A stretch of 64,000 nucleotides of DNA. Source: an uncultured Alphaproteobacteria bacterium (GTDB lineage: Bacteria; Pseudomonadota; Alphaproteobacteria; HIMB59; GCA-002718135). Shown here piece after piece: positions 38,801-48,781 of the stretch. The translations under genes were made by a program, and so were the position numbers. Position 1 is the first letter of the stretch. The number at the start of each line of letters is the position of its first letter. The notes under the pieces were generated by a model. It searched no databases. It saw only the letters and a program-made list of their open reading frames with translations, and was not told where the DNA came from. The DNA lies in assembly GCA_902571865.1 (NCBI GenBank), contig CACGDO010000005.1, positions 65,486-129,485 on the forward strand, given 5' to 3'.

Positions 38801-39868
38801 TTAAATATCAACCCACTTACCATTTTCACTACTTTCATAGCATTTATCAAGTATATTTTGAATTTCAGCTCCTCTATAAAAATCAGGTTCACTATTCTTA
38901 TTATTTTTTATAGCTTCTATAAATTTCTCAAAATTAGTTTGAGAAGGCTCACATTGGATCTCTTCCCATTTTAAATTATCTTCTTTACCAGATAATTGTC
39001 TTTGAGTGTCCTTAGTAAACATAAACTTATTACCTTCAGTTATTGCGTCATCAAATTCAATTTTTACCGCTCCCTTATCGCCAAATATTCTTAATTCTAA
39101 TCTATTTTTATAACCTGTAGCAAATCTAGTTGCATTAACAGTCCCAATAGCACCATTTTCAAACTCAACCATAGAAATAAAAGTGTCATTAGCATCTAAA
39201 ATATAATCTTTAATTTTATCACCTTTAGATTTAAATGTTTTTAAATGAGCATTTAATTTTTTTAATTTACCAATTGGAAATGAAGCAAAATCAAATATAT
39301 GAACGCCAATATCACCTAGAGTTCCCTTGCTTCCATGCTTAGTAGATAATCTCCACAGCCATTTGTCCTCTTCTTTCCAATTACCCCAGTAATTAGATGT
39401 TAACCATGATTGATAATAATTAGCATCCATATGAAACACATTTCCAATCTTTCCAGATTTTACTATTTTACATAATTCTTGGTAACCTGATGAATTGCGG
39501 TAACTAAAATTAACCATATTAATTAAATTTTTTCCTTCAAGTGCTTTGCACATTAATTTTGCATCTTCAAAATTTTCTGCAAGAGGTTTTTCGCAAAAAA
39601 TATGCTTATTTTTTTTTATTGCCTTTATTGATATTTCTTTATGAAATGCATCTGGTGTTGTATTTGTAACTGCATCTATTTCATTATTTTCAAGAAGTTC
39701 ATCAACACTATTGTATCTGTTTTCTATTTGAAATTTATTACAAAATTCATTTAGTCTATCATCATTAACATCGCATGCAGCTATAACTTCAGAGTCCTTG
39801 TGATTTTTAAAAGCAGATGCATGCCATTCGGCAATACCACCTGTTCCAACAATAGCAATTTTAATCAT
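38801..39868 (-). CDS. Gfo/Idh/MocA family oxidoreductase (ThuB-like position)
   Basis: 'KIAIVGTGGIAEWHASAF', 'IFCEKPLAENFEDA', 'GDIGVHIFDFA'. Confidence 0.88.
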   Translation of the reverse strand: MIKIAIVGTGGIAEWHASAFKNHKDSEVIAACDVNDDRLNEFCNKFQIENRYNSVDELLENNEIDAVTNTTPDAFHKEISIKAIKKNKHIFCEKPLAENFEDAKLMCKALEGKNLINMVNFSYRNSSGYQELCKIVKSGKIGNVFHMDANYYQSWLTSNYWGNWKEEDKWLWRLSTKHGSKGTLGDIGVHIFDFASFPIGKLKKLNAHLKTFKSKGDKIKDYILDANDTFISMVEFENGAIGTVNATRFATGYKNRLELRIFGDKGAVKIEFDDAITEGNKFMFTKDTQRQLSGKEDNLKWEEIQCEPSQTNFEKFIEAIKNNKNSEPDFYRGAEIQNILDKCYESSENGKWVDI

Positions 39869-40650
39869 TTTTTATAAGTATGATCTGTCTGTGGCCCTTT
39901 AATTTCAATTGGTTCTACTGGCTCTTTTCTTTCCATATTATTTATACCTCTACCAAAGTAATCAATCCATTTACCAGAGGTTTTTTCTGGGCTTACCCAA
40001 TGAACCGCATTTTTAATTACTCTTTGTACATCTTTATTATGATAAACAGGATATGCTTCATGACCAGGTCGGAAATAAAAAATTTTGCCATTCCCTCTTT
40101 TGTAGCATAAACCAGATCGAAAGACTTCACCACCTTCAAACCAACTTACAAATACCGTTTCATCAGGCGCTGGAACCTGAAAGGGTTCCCCATACATTTC
40201 AGTCATTTCTATTTCAAAGTATTCATCTAAACCATCTGCAATTGGATGACCTGGATTGCAGACCCAAATTCTTTCTTTTTCTCCTCTTTCTGCCCAGCGA
40301 AGATTAGCTGTTGTTCCCATCATTCTTTTAAATATTTTAGAATGATGACCTGAATGCAATACTAAAAGTCCCATACCTTCTAATACTCGTTGTTGAATTC
40401 TATCTACTATTTTATCTTCAACCAATTTGTGTGCTTTATGACCCCACCAAATTAATACATCTGTTTTTTCTAATAACTCTTCTGACAAGCCATGATCTTT
40501 TTCTTCAAGCGTTGCAGTGGATATACTAAGTTCTTTATCTTTTGATAAAAATTCCTTTATGCATTCATGTATACCTTTTGGGTAAATAGATTTAACTTGA
40601 TCGTTTTCTTTTTCATGAAGAAATTCATTCCAGATTACTAAATTTATCAT
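39865..40650 (-). CDS. ThuA domain protein
   Basis: 'DVLIWWGHKAHKLVEDKI', 'LVLHSGHHSKIFKRMMGTTANLRWAERGEKERIWV', 'GKIFYFRPGHEAYPVY'. Confidence 0.88.
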   Translation of the reverse strand: MINLVIWNEFLHEKENDQVKSIYPKGIHECIKEFLSKDKELSISTATLEEKDHGLSEELLEKTDVLIWWGHKAHKLVEDKIVDRIQQRVLEGMGLLVLHSGHHSKIFKRMMGTTANLRWAERGEKERIWVCNPGHPIADGLDEYFEIEMTEMYGEPFQVPAPDETVFVSWFEGGEVFRSGLCYKRGNGKIFYFRPGHEAYPVYHNKDVQRVIKNAVHWVSPEKTSGKWIDYFGRGINNMERKEPVEPIEIKGPQTDHTYKK

Positions 40651-41624
40651 TATCTAACTCTTTCTCCATGAAGACGATGTCCTAATAATGCTAACAATAT
40701 AATTAAGCCGTTAAAAAATTGTCTCCACTCTCCACTCCAACCAATGGCAATGATTCCTATTTCCATATAGGCAATTATACCAACTCCAAATACTGCTCCA
40801 ATAATAGTTCCTAACCCTCCCCAGTAAGGAGTGCCTCCAACAAAAACAGCTGCTAGTGCAAGCAATAAATAACCAAATCCTTGAGTTGGAAAAAATGTAT
40901 AAGTAATCATCGTTGTAAAAATTCCACCAATAGCAGAGCCAATACCTACAAACATGAATGCTTTAATCTTTACGGCATTTACATTAATACCCATCTGTTC
41001 TGCACTAACAGAATTATCTCCTACATGCTGAATATGAATACCAAAAACATGTTTATTAAAAAAATAGTAACAAAAAATTACAAATATTGCTGCCCAAAAA
41101 ATTTGCATTGGGAAGCCATAAAAATTTCCAACTAAAAGAGGGTAGATCCAGTGGTTATCTATTTCCATAATCGTAATGGATCTGCTGTTAGATAATAAGA
41201 GAATTACACCTCTCAATAAAAATAATACTCCAAGTGACGCAACAAGAGAGGAAAGTCTAAATACAACAATTAATGTTCCAACGAGAGCACCAATAGCTGC
41301 TCCAGTAAAAATACCAAGAACTAAACAAATAGCCGGATCAACGCCGTTCTTAACTAATAATGCAAAAACATAAGCTGCTACTGCGTAAGTAGAGGCAAAA
41401 GAAAGATCTATTTCACCAGATGCAACTAGAAAAACTAATGGTATAGTTAAAAATATCAAAGTTGGCATCATTACAAATACTGATTGATGAAGGTTGGGTC
41501 TTATCCAAGCTTCTGGCGCACCTATTAAAAAAATTACCATTAATAGGACAAAGTATCCAATGCTTCCTAAAGCTCTTCCATTTCTGTGAAAGTAATTACT
41601 TAAATATGAATTTTTATTGCTCAT
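40650..41624 (-). CDS. Sugar ABC transporter permease (RbsC/FrcC type)
   Basis: 'VASGEIDLSFASTYAVAAY', 'GVDPAICLVLGIFTGAAIGALVGTLI', 'AVFVGGTPYWGG'. Confidence 0.9.
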   Translation of the reverse strand: MSNKNSYLSNYFHRNGRALGSIGYFVLLMVIFLIGAPEAWIRPNLHQSVFVMMPTLIFLTIPLVFLVASGEIDLSFASTYAVAAYVFALLVKNGVDPAICLVLGIFTGAAIGALVGTLIVVFRLSSLVASLGVLFLLRGVILLLSNSRSITIMEIDNHWIYPLLVGNFYGFPMQIFWAAIFVIFCYYFFNKHVFGIHIQHVGDNSVSAEQMGINVNAVKIKAFMFVGIGSAIGGIFTTMITYTFFPTQGFGYLLLALAAVFVGGTPYWGGLGTIIGAVFGVGIIAYMEIGIIAIGWSGEWRQFFNGLIILLALLGHRLHGERVR

Positions 41625-42370
41625 TAGTGCGCCCCTATAGTGTCTCTCATTATTTTCATGAGTTCTTCAGGAGTAGATATGTCATTCTTATTGAGTTGAT
41701 GAACGACTTCTCCTCTATCTAAAATTACAAATCTATCTGAAATGTCGTATACATGATAAATATTATGACCAATAAATAGAACAGATCTATTTGATTTTTT
41801 CACATTTAAGACAAAATCAAAAACTTTCTGTGTTTCATTAAGAGATAAGTTATTTGTTGGCTCATCAAGAACAATTAATTCTGCTTTATTGTAAATTGCT
41901 CTTGCAATTGCTACGCCTTGTCTTTCACCTCCAGATAAATTTCCAACTGGAGATTCAGCATTAATTAATTTTGATGTAAAACCTATTTCTCTTATTAATC
42001 TATTAGCTTCAAAAATTTGTTCTTTTTCTTTTATAAAACCAAATGGATATCGAAGTTCCTTACCCATAAAAATATTTTTAACTATCGATTGTTGTGGTGT
42101 TAAAGCTCTATCTTGAAAAACAGTTTCTATACCAGACTCTCTAGCCTTGAGTGCATTCCAAGTGTTTACTTTTTTCCCCCTTATAAGTATGTCACCTTCG
42201 TCAGGACTATAAACGCCTACTAGTGTCTTAATTAAAGTTGATTTACCTGCACCGTTATCACCAATTAAACCTACCACTTCACCCCTGGTTACTTTTAATG
42301 ATGCTTTGTTTAGAGCGGTAATACCGCCAAATCTTTTTGTAACATTATCTAATTCAATGATATTTTCCAT
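41624..42370 (-). CDS. Sugar ABC transporter ATP-binding protein, single ATPase domain (FrcA-like)
   Basis: Walker A 'GDNGAGKSTLIK', 'LSGGERQGVAIARAI', 'VLDEPTNNLS'. Confidence 0.9.
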   Translation of the reverse strand: MENIIELDNVTKRFGGITALNKASLKVTRGEVVGLIGDNGAGKSTLIKTLVGVYSPDEGDILIRGKKVNTWNALKARESGIETVFQDRALTPQQSIVKNIFMGKELRYPFGFIKEKEQIFEANRLIREIGFTSKLINAESPVGNLSGGERQGVAIARAIYNKAELIVLDEPTNNLSLNETQKVFDFVLNVKKSNRSVLFIGHNIYHVYDISDRFVILDRGEVVHQLNKNDISTPEELMKIMRDTIGAH

Positions 42371-42381
42371 AAATTTTGAAA

Positions 42382-42407
42382 TGCTAACCCATTAAAATGG
42401 GTTAGCA
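42382..42407 (-). other. Stem-loop between SBP and ATPase genes
   Basis: tgctaaccca-ttaaaa-tgggttagca, 10-bp perfect arms (extendable), about 11 nt downstream of the SBP stop. Confidence 0.88.
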
Positions 42408-42417
42408 GTATATTTAC

Positions 42418-43413
42418 TTATCTTAAGCCTGCATCAGCAAGAGCTTTAACAGCTTGATAATTATTTGTATCAACAAACCCTGCACCAGTATCTTGGTTTA
42501 TTGCACCAGTACCAAGTACAGCTGTTTGACAAAGTGATAACACTGGAAGATACCCTTGAAGGAAAGGTTGTTGATCAGATGTTAGATGAACATATCCTTT
42601 TTCAAACGCCGACATAATTTGTGGACTTGTATCAAATCCAATTTGAAGTAACTCTCCTGGTCCATAACCAGCAGCTTTGGCAATACCTTCTGCAACATTC
42701 ATTACATCACTTCCAGAGTGAACAATTACTTTTGTTTCAGGATTTGCATTTAACGCTGCTGAGAAAACTGGGATAGTCATATTTGGATCTGAAGCATAAG
42801 CTGGTTGCCCATCAAGAACAGTAACTGTCATTCCGTGTTCTTCAAATATGATTCTTGCACCATCTTCTCTTTGAGCTCTAGCGTAATCTCCAATAGGAAC
42901 CATTACTATAGCGTGATCTCCAGCTTTGAAACCAAATTGCCTAATTGCTTCTCTCGCAAGAGCTTTACCTTGAGTTGCTAAATTTGCTCCTACGTATCCG
43001 CCACCAAATTTTGCTCTTACACCTGATGGATCAACGTTTTGATATGTCATTAGAATACCTTTTTCTGCAGCTTGTTTTGCTAAAGGCATTAGAGCTTCAT
43101 CTCCCGGATGCCCCATCATTGCAATTGCATCTACTCCAAGTCCAACTGATTCTCTAAGTTGACGGACCATTTTTTCAAAATCCCATTCTGAGTAAATAAT
43201 TTCAGCATCTGCGCCCGTATCTCTTATTGCATTCATTGCTCCTGCTGCAACTATTCCAGCAAAGCCACCAGCCTCAGGACCGCCAGCATAGAAATGCATT
43301 TTTACATCTGAGCACCATTTATCACCAAGATCTTGTCCAGTTGGAGCAGCATATGCATGCATAGAAACTGGAAGAAGAAATACTGTGATTAAAAATAATT
43401 TAATAAATTTCAT
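42418..43413 (-). CDS. Sugar ABC transporter substrate-binding protein (RbsB type)
   Basis: Signal peptide 'MKFIKLFLITVFLLPVSMHAYAA', periplasmic-binding protein I fold motifs; listed start at 43425 is the SD region itself ('atgggaggaattatg'). Confidence 0.9.
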   Translation of the reverse strand: MKFIKLFLITVFLLPVSMHAYAAPTGQDLGDKWCSDVKMHFYAGGPEAGGFAGIVAAGAMNAIRDTGADAEIIYSEWDFEKMVRQLRESVGLGVDAIAMMGHPGDEALMPLAKQAAEKGILMTYQNVDPSGVRAKFGGGYVGANLATQGKALAREAIRQFGFKAGDHAIVMVPIGDYARAQREDGARIIFEEHGMTVTVLDGQPAYASDPNMTIPVFSAALNANPETKVIVHSGSDVMNVAEGIAKAAGYGPGELLQIGFDTSPQIMSAFEKGYVHLTSDQQPFLQGYLPVLSLCQTAVLGTGAINQDTGAGFVDTNNYQAVKALADAGLR

Positions 43414-43481
43414 AATTCCTCCCATGAATTAATTTAAAAGTATTATTAGAATATTGTTAAGATAATATTTGTGAATGTCAA

Positions 43482-44918
43482 CTAGTACAGTCTTTTACTT
43501 ATTCGCTTTGTTTGACCATGGCTATAAACACCGTCAACTCCGCCATCTCTTCCATAACCAGATCTTTTGTAACCGCCTCCAGGAAGATTATTTCCATCAA
43601 CAAACCAATCATTTTGCCAAATAATTCCAGCTTGAATTCGATCCGCTGTCCATTTAGCTTTTTGATCATCCGCAGTAAATACACCCGAAGCTAGACCATA
43701 CTTCGTTGAGTTGGCTATACTTATTGCTTCTTCTTCATCTTCAAAATCAAATACTGATGTTACAGGACCAAAAATTTCTTCTTGAGCAATTGTAGCATCA
43801 ACTTTAACATTATCAAAAATAGTTGGTTGATAGAAATTTCCATCATCTCTTTCAGCTTTATCTCCACCTATTGTTAAAGTAGCTCCAGATTGTATTCCTG
43901 ATTTCACATAATTTGATACTCTTTGCATTTGATCAGTTGATATTAAAGGTGTCACTTCAGTTCCATCTTCGTCCCCAGCACCAATTTTTAGTTTTTGCGT
44001 TTTGGCAACTAACTTTGTCATATATTCATCTTTTATTTTTGGATGAACAATTACCCTGGACATTGCAACACATATTTGACCAGCATTAGGTTTAAAAATT
44101 CCTTTAACTGTACTATCAACAGCTTTGTCAATATCGGCATCAGGATAGATTATAGCTGCAGACTTTCCACCTAATTCAAAATGAGTAGGAATAATTCTAT
44201 CTGCTGTTTCTTTTAGAATTTCTGAGGCAACTTCAGGCGATCCTGTAAAAACAATATAATCACTTCCAGGATGTTGAACTAGTTTTCGACCAGTTGTTTC
44301 ACCATAACCATGAACAATATTTATAATTCCATCTGGCACGCCTACATCTTTAAAAATTTGACCATAAAAATTAGATGATATGGGACACAATTCAGGAGGT
44401 TTTATAACTATTGTATTTCCAACAATCCAGTTTTGTGCAACCATTCCTGAAAAAATAGAAACAGGATAGTTCCACGGAACAATTTGAAGAGCCACACCAA
44501 AAGGCTCAAGCACAACAAAATTTAAAGTATCATGTCCTGAGGGTATAAGTTTATTTTCTATTTTATCTGTTAGTCCAGCATAAAAATCAAAAGTATCGGC
44601 AGCACCTTTAAATTCATCAATACATTGTTTAATCGTTTTGCCATTTTCTTGGCTAAGGAGTTTTCCTCCTTCTTCTTTGCGCTCTCTTAATTTTTGAGCA
44701 ATAGCTCTCATCATATTCGATTTATCTTTTGCATCCATGTCTACTAAAATTCTTTTATCGAATGCTCTTTTTGCAGCGTTGAAAGCTAAATCTATTTCTT
44801 CATCTAACGCTTCATCAATATTACCAACAATTTTTTGATTAGCCGGATTTAAAACAGGAATATTTTTCTTTGAGAGTGAATCAATGAATGAACCATCAAT
44901 AAAATTTCTTAACTCCAT
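43482..44918 (-). CDS. Aldehyde dehydrogenase
   Basis: 'IVPWNYPVSIF', 'VFTGSPEVASEI', 'ELGGKSAAII', 'GQICVAMSR', 'EEIFGPVTSV'. Confidence 0.92.
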   Translation of the reverse strand: MELRNFIDGSFIDSLSKKNIPVLNPANQKIVGNIDEALDEEIDLAFNAAKRAFDKRILVDMDAKDKSNMMRAIAQKLRERKEEGGKLLSQENGKTIKQCIDEFKGAADTFDFYAGLTDKIENKLIPSGHDTLNFVVLEPFGVALQIVPWNYPVSIFSGMVAQNWIVGNTIVIKPPELCPISSNFYGQIFKDVGVPDGIINIVHGYGETTGRKLVQHPGSDYIVFTGSPEVASEILKETADRIIPTHFELGGKSAAIIYPDADIDKAVDSTVKGIFKPNAGQICVAMSRVIVHPKIKDEYMTKLVAKTQKLKIGAGDEDGTEVTPLISTDQMQRVSNYVKSGIQSGATLTIGGDKAERDDGNFYQPTIFDNVKVDATIAQEEIFGPVTSVFDFEDEEEAISIANSTKYGLASGVFTADDQKAKWTADRIQAGIIWQNDWFVDGNNLPGGGYKRSGYGRDGGVDGVYSHGQTKRISKRLY

Positions 44919-44964
44919 ATAAAGATATAGATAAAACTAAAGCTGAAGATGTGTCAAGTATAGT

Positions 44965-45975
44965 TTAATTATTTGGAACTTGAACAGGAATAAAATAGTC
45001 AGGGTTTTTAGATTTTTTTATAACTGCAGGAAAAATTTCTTTATAAGCTTGGTATAGGGTTTGAGGTTCTGGCATTTGATCTTTTATTACTTCGTACAAT
45101 TTAGGAAGGTTATATGAAGGCACCATAGGAAACATATGATGCTCAATATGGTATTCCATTTTCCAATATATAAAACTAAAAATCGGATTAAGTCTAACTG
45201 ATCTTGTTGATAGTCGGTGATCTTTGGCGCTTTCTTTTAGACCCATATGTTGAGTTAAACCCCAAATACCATTAATGCCAAAGAACTTTGGTATTAAAAA
45301 TAAAAATATTGGTAAAAAAGTAGAAAAGTAAATTGAGAAAGCTATTATTGTAATCCATAGAAGAACAAAAATTCTAGAGCTATTTATACAATCCTTAATT
45401 TTATCTTCAGGAATGCAATCTTTCATTACATCAGTTTTAATGCCTAAAGCATGTTTAATAATTTCTACATAAAGAGATTTATGAATTGTAAAAAAACCAA
45501 TTCCAGGAATGAAATTTAAGATAAAACTTAAAAATGTATGTTTGGCAAAAATACTCCCATCAACTTCGTAGTCATGAGGATCAACTGAAGCAGTATAGCT
45601 ATGATGAAGAGAGTGACTCCACTTCCATCTAACAGGTTCAAAATTATTCATAAAACTAGCAATGTTATAGAAGAATTTATTTAATCTTCTATTTTTGAAA
45701 GCAGTTCCATGACCACACTCATGCCAAATAGCATCAGCTCCACTCCAAACGGTACAATAAGCAAGGTAGACAGGCACAAACCATAAAGTTTGCCATGTAT
45801 AAACCGATAATACGCATAGAGCAGTTAAAGATATTGTATAAATAATTATATGTTTCCAGCCCTCAAAATCTGATCTTTTAGAAAGTTTTTTTAGAGTTTT
45901 TCTATCTATATTAGCCCTAAACCATTCGTCTGATATATTGTTTATACCTGTTTGATTTTTTTTAGTTTCTGACAT
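44965..45975 (-). CDS. Membrane fatty acid desaturase, copy 2
   Basis: His boxes 'HECGH', 'HSLHHSYT', 'EYHIEHHMFP'; clear paralog of 37737-38738. Confidence 0.9.
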   Translation of the reverse strand: MSETKKNQTGINNISDEWFRANIDRKTLKKLSKRSDFEGWKHIIIYTISLTALCVLSVYTWQTLWFVPVYLAYCTVWSGADAIWHECGHGTAFKNRRLNKFFYNIASFMNNFEPVRWKWSHSLHHSYTASVDPHDYEVDGSIFAKHTFLSFILNFIPGIGFFTIHKSLYVEIIKHALGIKTDVMKDCIPEDKIKDCINSSRIFVLLWITIIAFSIYFSTFLPIFLFLIPKFFGINGIWGLTQHMGLKESAKDHRLSTRSVRLNPIFSFIYWKMEYHIEHHMFPMVPSYNLPKLYEVIKDQMPEPQTLYQAYKEIFPAVIKKSKNPDYFIPVQVPNN

Positions 45976-46095
45976 AATTAAGATATAAATAATAAAAATT
46001 TGAGTTTTTTCCAGTAAAAATCTCTAATTTATTTTATAACAAATGATAAATATTTAGGTTATTGAGACAGAAATTTTAATAAATCCTGAAATATG

Positions 46096-47391
46096 ATGAA
46101 TCTTACAATCGTTGGTACTGGTTACGTTGGTTTGGTAACAGGAGCATGTTTTGCTGAATTTGGTTACTCTGTAACATGTATCGATAAAGATAATGATCGT
46201 CTCGAGAAGCTTAAATCTGGAAAGTGCCCATTTTTTGAACCTGGAATGGATGAACTTTTAGACAAGCACATTAATAAAACAAAATTATTATCCTTTGCTT
46301 CTAGTGTAAAAAATAAATTAGATAATACAGATATTATATTTATTACTGTTGGAACACCTACAAGAAGATTGGAGGATGAAGCTGATCTAAGTTTTGTATG
46401 GCAAGTTGCAGAAGAAATATCAGAAAACATAAAAAAATATTGTTTAGTTGTAACTAAATCCACAGTACCAGTTGGAACAACAAGAGAAGTAAAAAAAATT
46501 ATTTCAAATAAAGTTGATAAAAAATTTTTTGATGTAGTTTCTAATCCTGAATTTTTGCGTGAAGGATCTGCAATTGATGATTTCATTAGACCGGATAGAG
46601 TTGTGATAGGAACAGATAATCAAAAATCTGAAAATATAATGAAAGAACTTTATAGACCATTATTTCTCAAAGAAACTCCAATTGTGTCCACATCAATAGA
46701 AACTTCAGAAATAATTAAATATGCATCCAATAGTTTTTTAGCAACTAAAATAGCCTTTATCAATGAAGTTGCTGATTTATGTGAAGTAGTGGGAGCTGAC
46801 GTTCAGCAAGTAGCACATGCAATGGGGATAGATAAACGTATTGGTTCTAAATTTTTAAATGCTGGACCGGGATTTGGAGGATCATGTTTTCCAAAAGATG
46901 TAAAAGCATTTTATTCAACAGCTAAAAAGAAAAATATTGATTTATCAATAATTAATGCGGTGAATAAATCTAATCAAGATCGTATAATTAAAATTTCTAA
47001 TAAAATTACTTCAAAAATAAAAAATAATTCTACAATTACTTTTCTTGGTTTAAGTTTTAAACCTAATACAGATGATGTAAGAGATTCCACATCAATGAAA
47101 ATTGCATCAAATCTTTTTGACCAAGGATTTAAAATACAGTGTTATGACCCAGAAGCAATGGATAGTGCAAAAAGAGAAAATACTAATCTCATTTTTTTTA
47201 ATTCTGCCTACGAAGCTTGTGAAGGATCTTCTGCAATAATAATAGGAACAGAATGGAATGAATTCAGAGCTTTAAATTTTAAAAAAATATCAAACTTGTT
47301 ACAAGAAAAAATAATTTTTGATTTAAGAAATATTTATATTCCAGAAGATTTAAAAGAAATGGGATTTGAATATTATGGAACAGGTAAATAA
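46096..47391 (+). CDS. ugd: UDP-glucose 6-dehydrogenase
   Basis: 'LTIVGTGYVGLVTGACFAEFGYSVTCIDKD', 'GPGFGGSCFPKDVKAF', 'GLSFKPNTDDVRDS'. Confidence 0.95.
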   Translation: MNLTIVGTGYVGLVTGACFAEFGYSVTCIDKDNDRLEKLKSGKCPFFEPGMDELLDKHINKTKLLSFASSVKNKLDNTDIIFITVGTPTRRLEDEADLSFVWQVAEEISENIKKYCLVVTKSTVPVGTTREVKKIISNKVDKKFFDVVSNPEFLREGSAIDDFIRPDRVVIGTDNQKSENIMKELYRPLFLKETPIVSTSIETSEIIKYASNSFLATKIAFINEVADLCEVVGADVQQVAHAMGIDKRIGSKFLNAGPGFGGSCFPKDVKAFYSTAKKKNIDLSIINAVNKSNQDRIIKISNKITSKIKNNSTITFLGLSFKPNTDDVRDSTSMKIASNLFDQGFKIQCYDPEAMDSAKRENTNLIFFNSAYEACEGSSAIIIGTEWNEFRALNFKKISNLLQEKIIFDLRNIYIPEDLKEMGFEYYGTGK

Positions 47392-48781
47392 GTTGGAAAT
47401 TGAAAATTTTGATAAAGAGGTTTTGAGAGAGTATGATATCCGAGGAGTGGTCGGTAACAATATCAATCAAAATACCGCCTATACTATTGGAAGGACATTT
47501 GCTTACACAGTTATTAATCGATTAAAATCTAATATAATTGCTACTGGTTTTGATGGAAGATTAACATCACCAGATTTACATTCAGCACTTTGTGAAGGCT
47601 TAATAGACTCAGGTGCTAAAGTTATTAATATTGGTATGGGTCCTACGCCAATGACTTACTTTGCTCATTACCATCTTAATGCAGATGCAGCTATTATGGT
47701 AACAGGCTCTCATAATCCTTCAGAATACAATGGCTTTAAAATGGTTTTAAATAAGCATTCTTTTTATGCTGAAGACATTAAAAGCCTTCAAAAATTAATT
47801 GATCAAAATGATTTAAAATTAAAAGATGGTGAGATCATTAATAAAGATATTAAAAAAGATTATACCGAAAGATTATTGCAAAATATTAATCTCAATAAAA
47901 AAATAAAAATTGCTTGGGATATTGGTAATGGTGCTATGGGAGCTGTCATTAAGGAAGTTACAAATAATTTAAATAATTCTGAAAACATATTAATTAATGA
48001 AGAAGTTGATGGCAATTTCCCTAACCATCATCCAGATCCAACTGTTCCAAAAAATATGGAGCAATTGATAAAGTCAGTCAAAGATAACAGTTGTGACATA
48101 GGTCTGGCTTTTGATGGAGATGGAGATCGTTTAGGTGTTGTAGACAACTTAGGACATTTAGTTTGGGCGGATCAGTACATGTTATTACTATGCACTGAAA
48201 TTGCTCACTTATATGATAACCCAAAAATAATTATGGATGTTAAATGTAGTAAAGTTTTTTTTGATGAAGCAAAAAAACTTAATTGTGATCCTATTATGTC
48301 TAAAACTGGTCACTCTCCAATAAAAGAAAAAATGAAAGAATTAAAATCGCCTTTATCAGGAGAAATGAGTGGTCATGTATGTTATGCAGATGATTTTTAT
48401 GGTTACGATGATGCTATGTACGTTGCATTACGACTACTTAGAATACTATGTAATCAAGAAAAATCCTTGAATGAGTTAATTAATGTATATCCAAAAACTT
48501 ATTCAACTCCTGAAACAAGGTTTGATGTAGATGAAACAAAAAAATTTTTAATTGTTGACGAAATTAAAGACAGAATAAAAAATACAGAAGGTAAAATAAT
48601 AGATATTGACGGAATAAGAGTTGAAAATGATGATGGATGGTTTCTAATGAGAGCTAGTAATACCCAAAACCAACTAACTTGTAGAGCAGAGTCTACTTCC
48701 CAAGAAGGCCTTAAGTCTTTGATAGCAATTATCGAAAATCAGTTATCTCAAAGCGGTGTAAATTATAAGTTTACAGTCTAA
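47366..48781 (+). CDS. Phosphomannomutase/phosphoglucomutase
   Basis: 'REYDIRGVVG', 'VTGSHNPSEYNGFKM', 'GLAFDGDGDRLGVVD', 'GEMSGHVCY'. Confidence 0.92.
   Translation: MNIMEQVNKLEIENFDKEVLREYDIRGVVGNNINQNTAYTIGRTFAYTVINRLKSNIIATGFDGRLTSPDLHSALCEGLIDSGAKVINIGMGPTPMTYFAHYHLNADAAIMVTGSHNPSEYNGFKMVLNKHSFYAEDIKSLQKLIDQNDLKLKDGEIINKDIKKDYTERLLQNINLNKKIKIAWDIGNGAMGAVIKEVTNNLNNSENILINEEVDGNFPNHHPDPTVPKNMEQLIKSVKDNSCDIGLAFDGDGDRLGVVDNLGHLVWADQYMLLLCTEIAHLYDNPKIIMDVKCSKVFFDEAKKLNCDPIMSKTGHSPIKEKMKELKSPLSGEMSGHVCYADDFYGYDDAMYVALRLLRILCNQEKSLNELINVYPKTYSTPETRFDVDETKKFLIVDEIKDRIKNTEGKIIDIDGIRVENDDGWFLMRASNTQNQLTCRAESTSQEGLKSLIAIIENQLSQSGVNYKFTV

Noticed and set aside
41624-42370. Truncated RbsA (only one ATPase domain)
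   Set aside because: Single-domain ATPases are normal in FrcA-like CUT2 systems; no sign of a lost half nearby.
43414-43425. Listed start MGGI of the RbsB-type SBP
   Set aside because: Those codons are the SD (gggaggaat); the signal peptide begins at ATG 43413.
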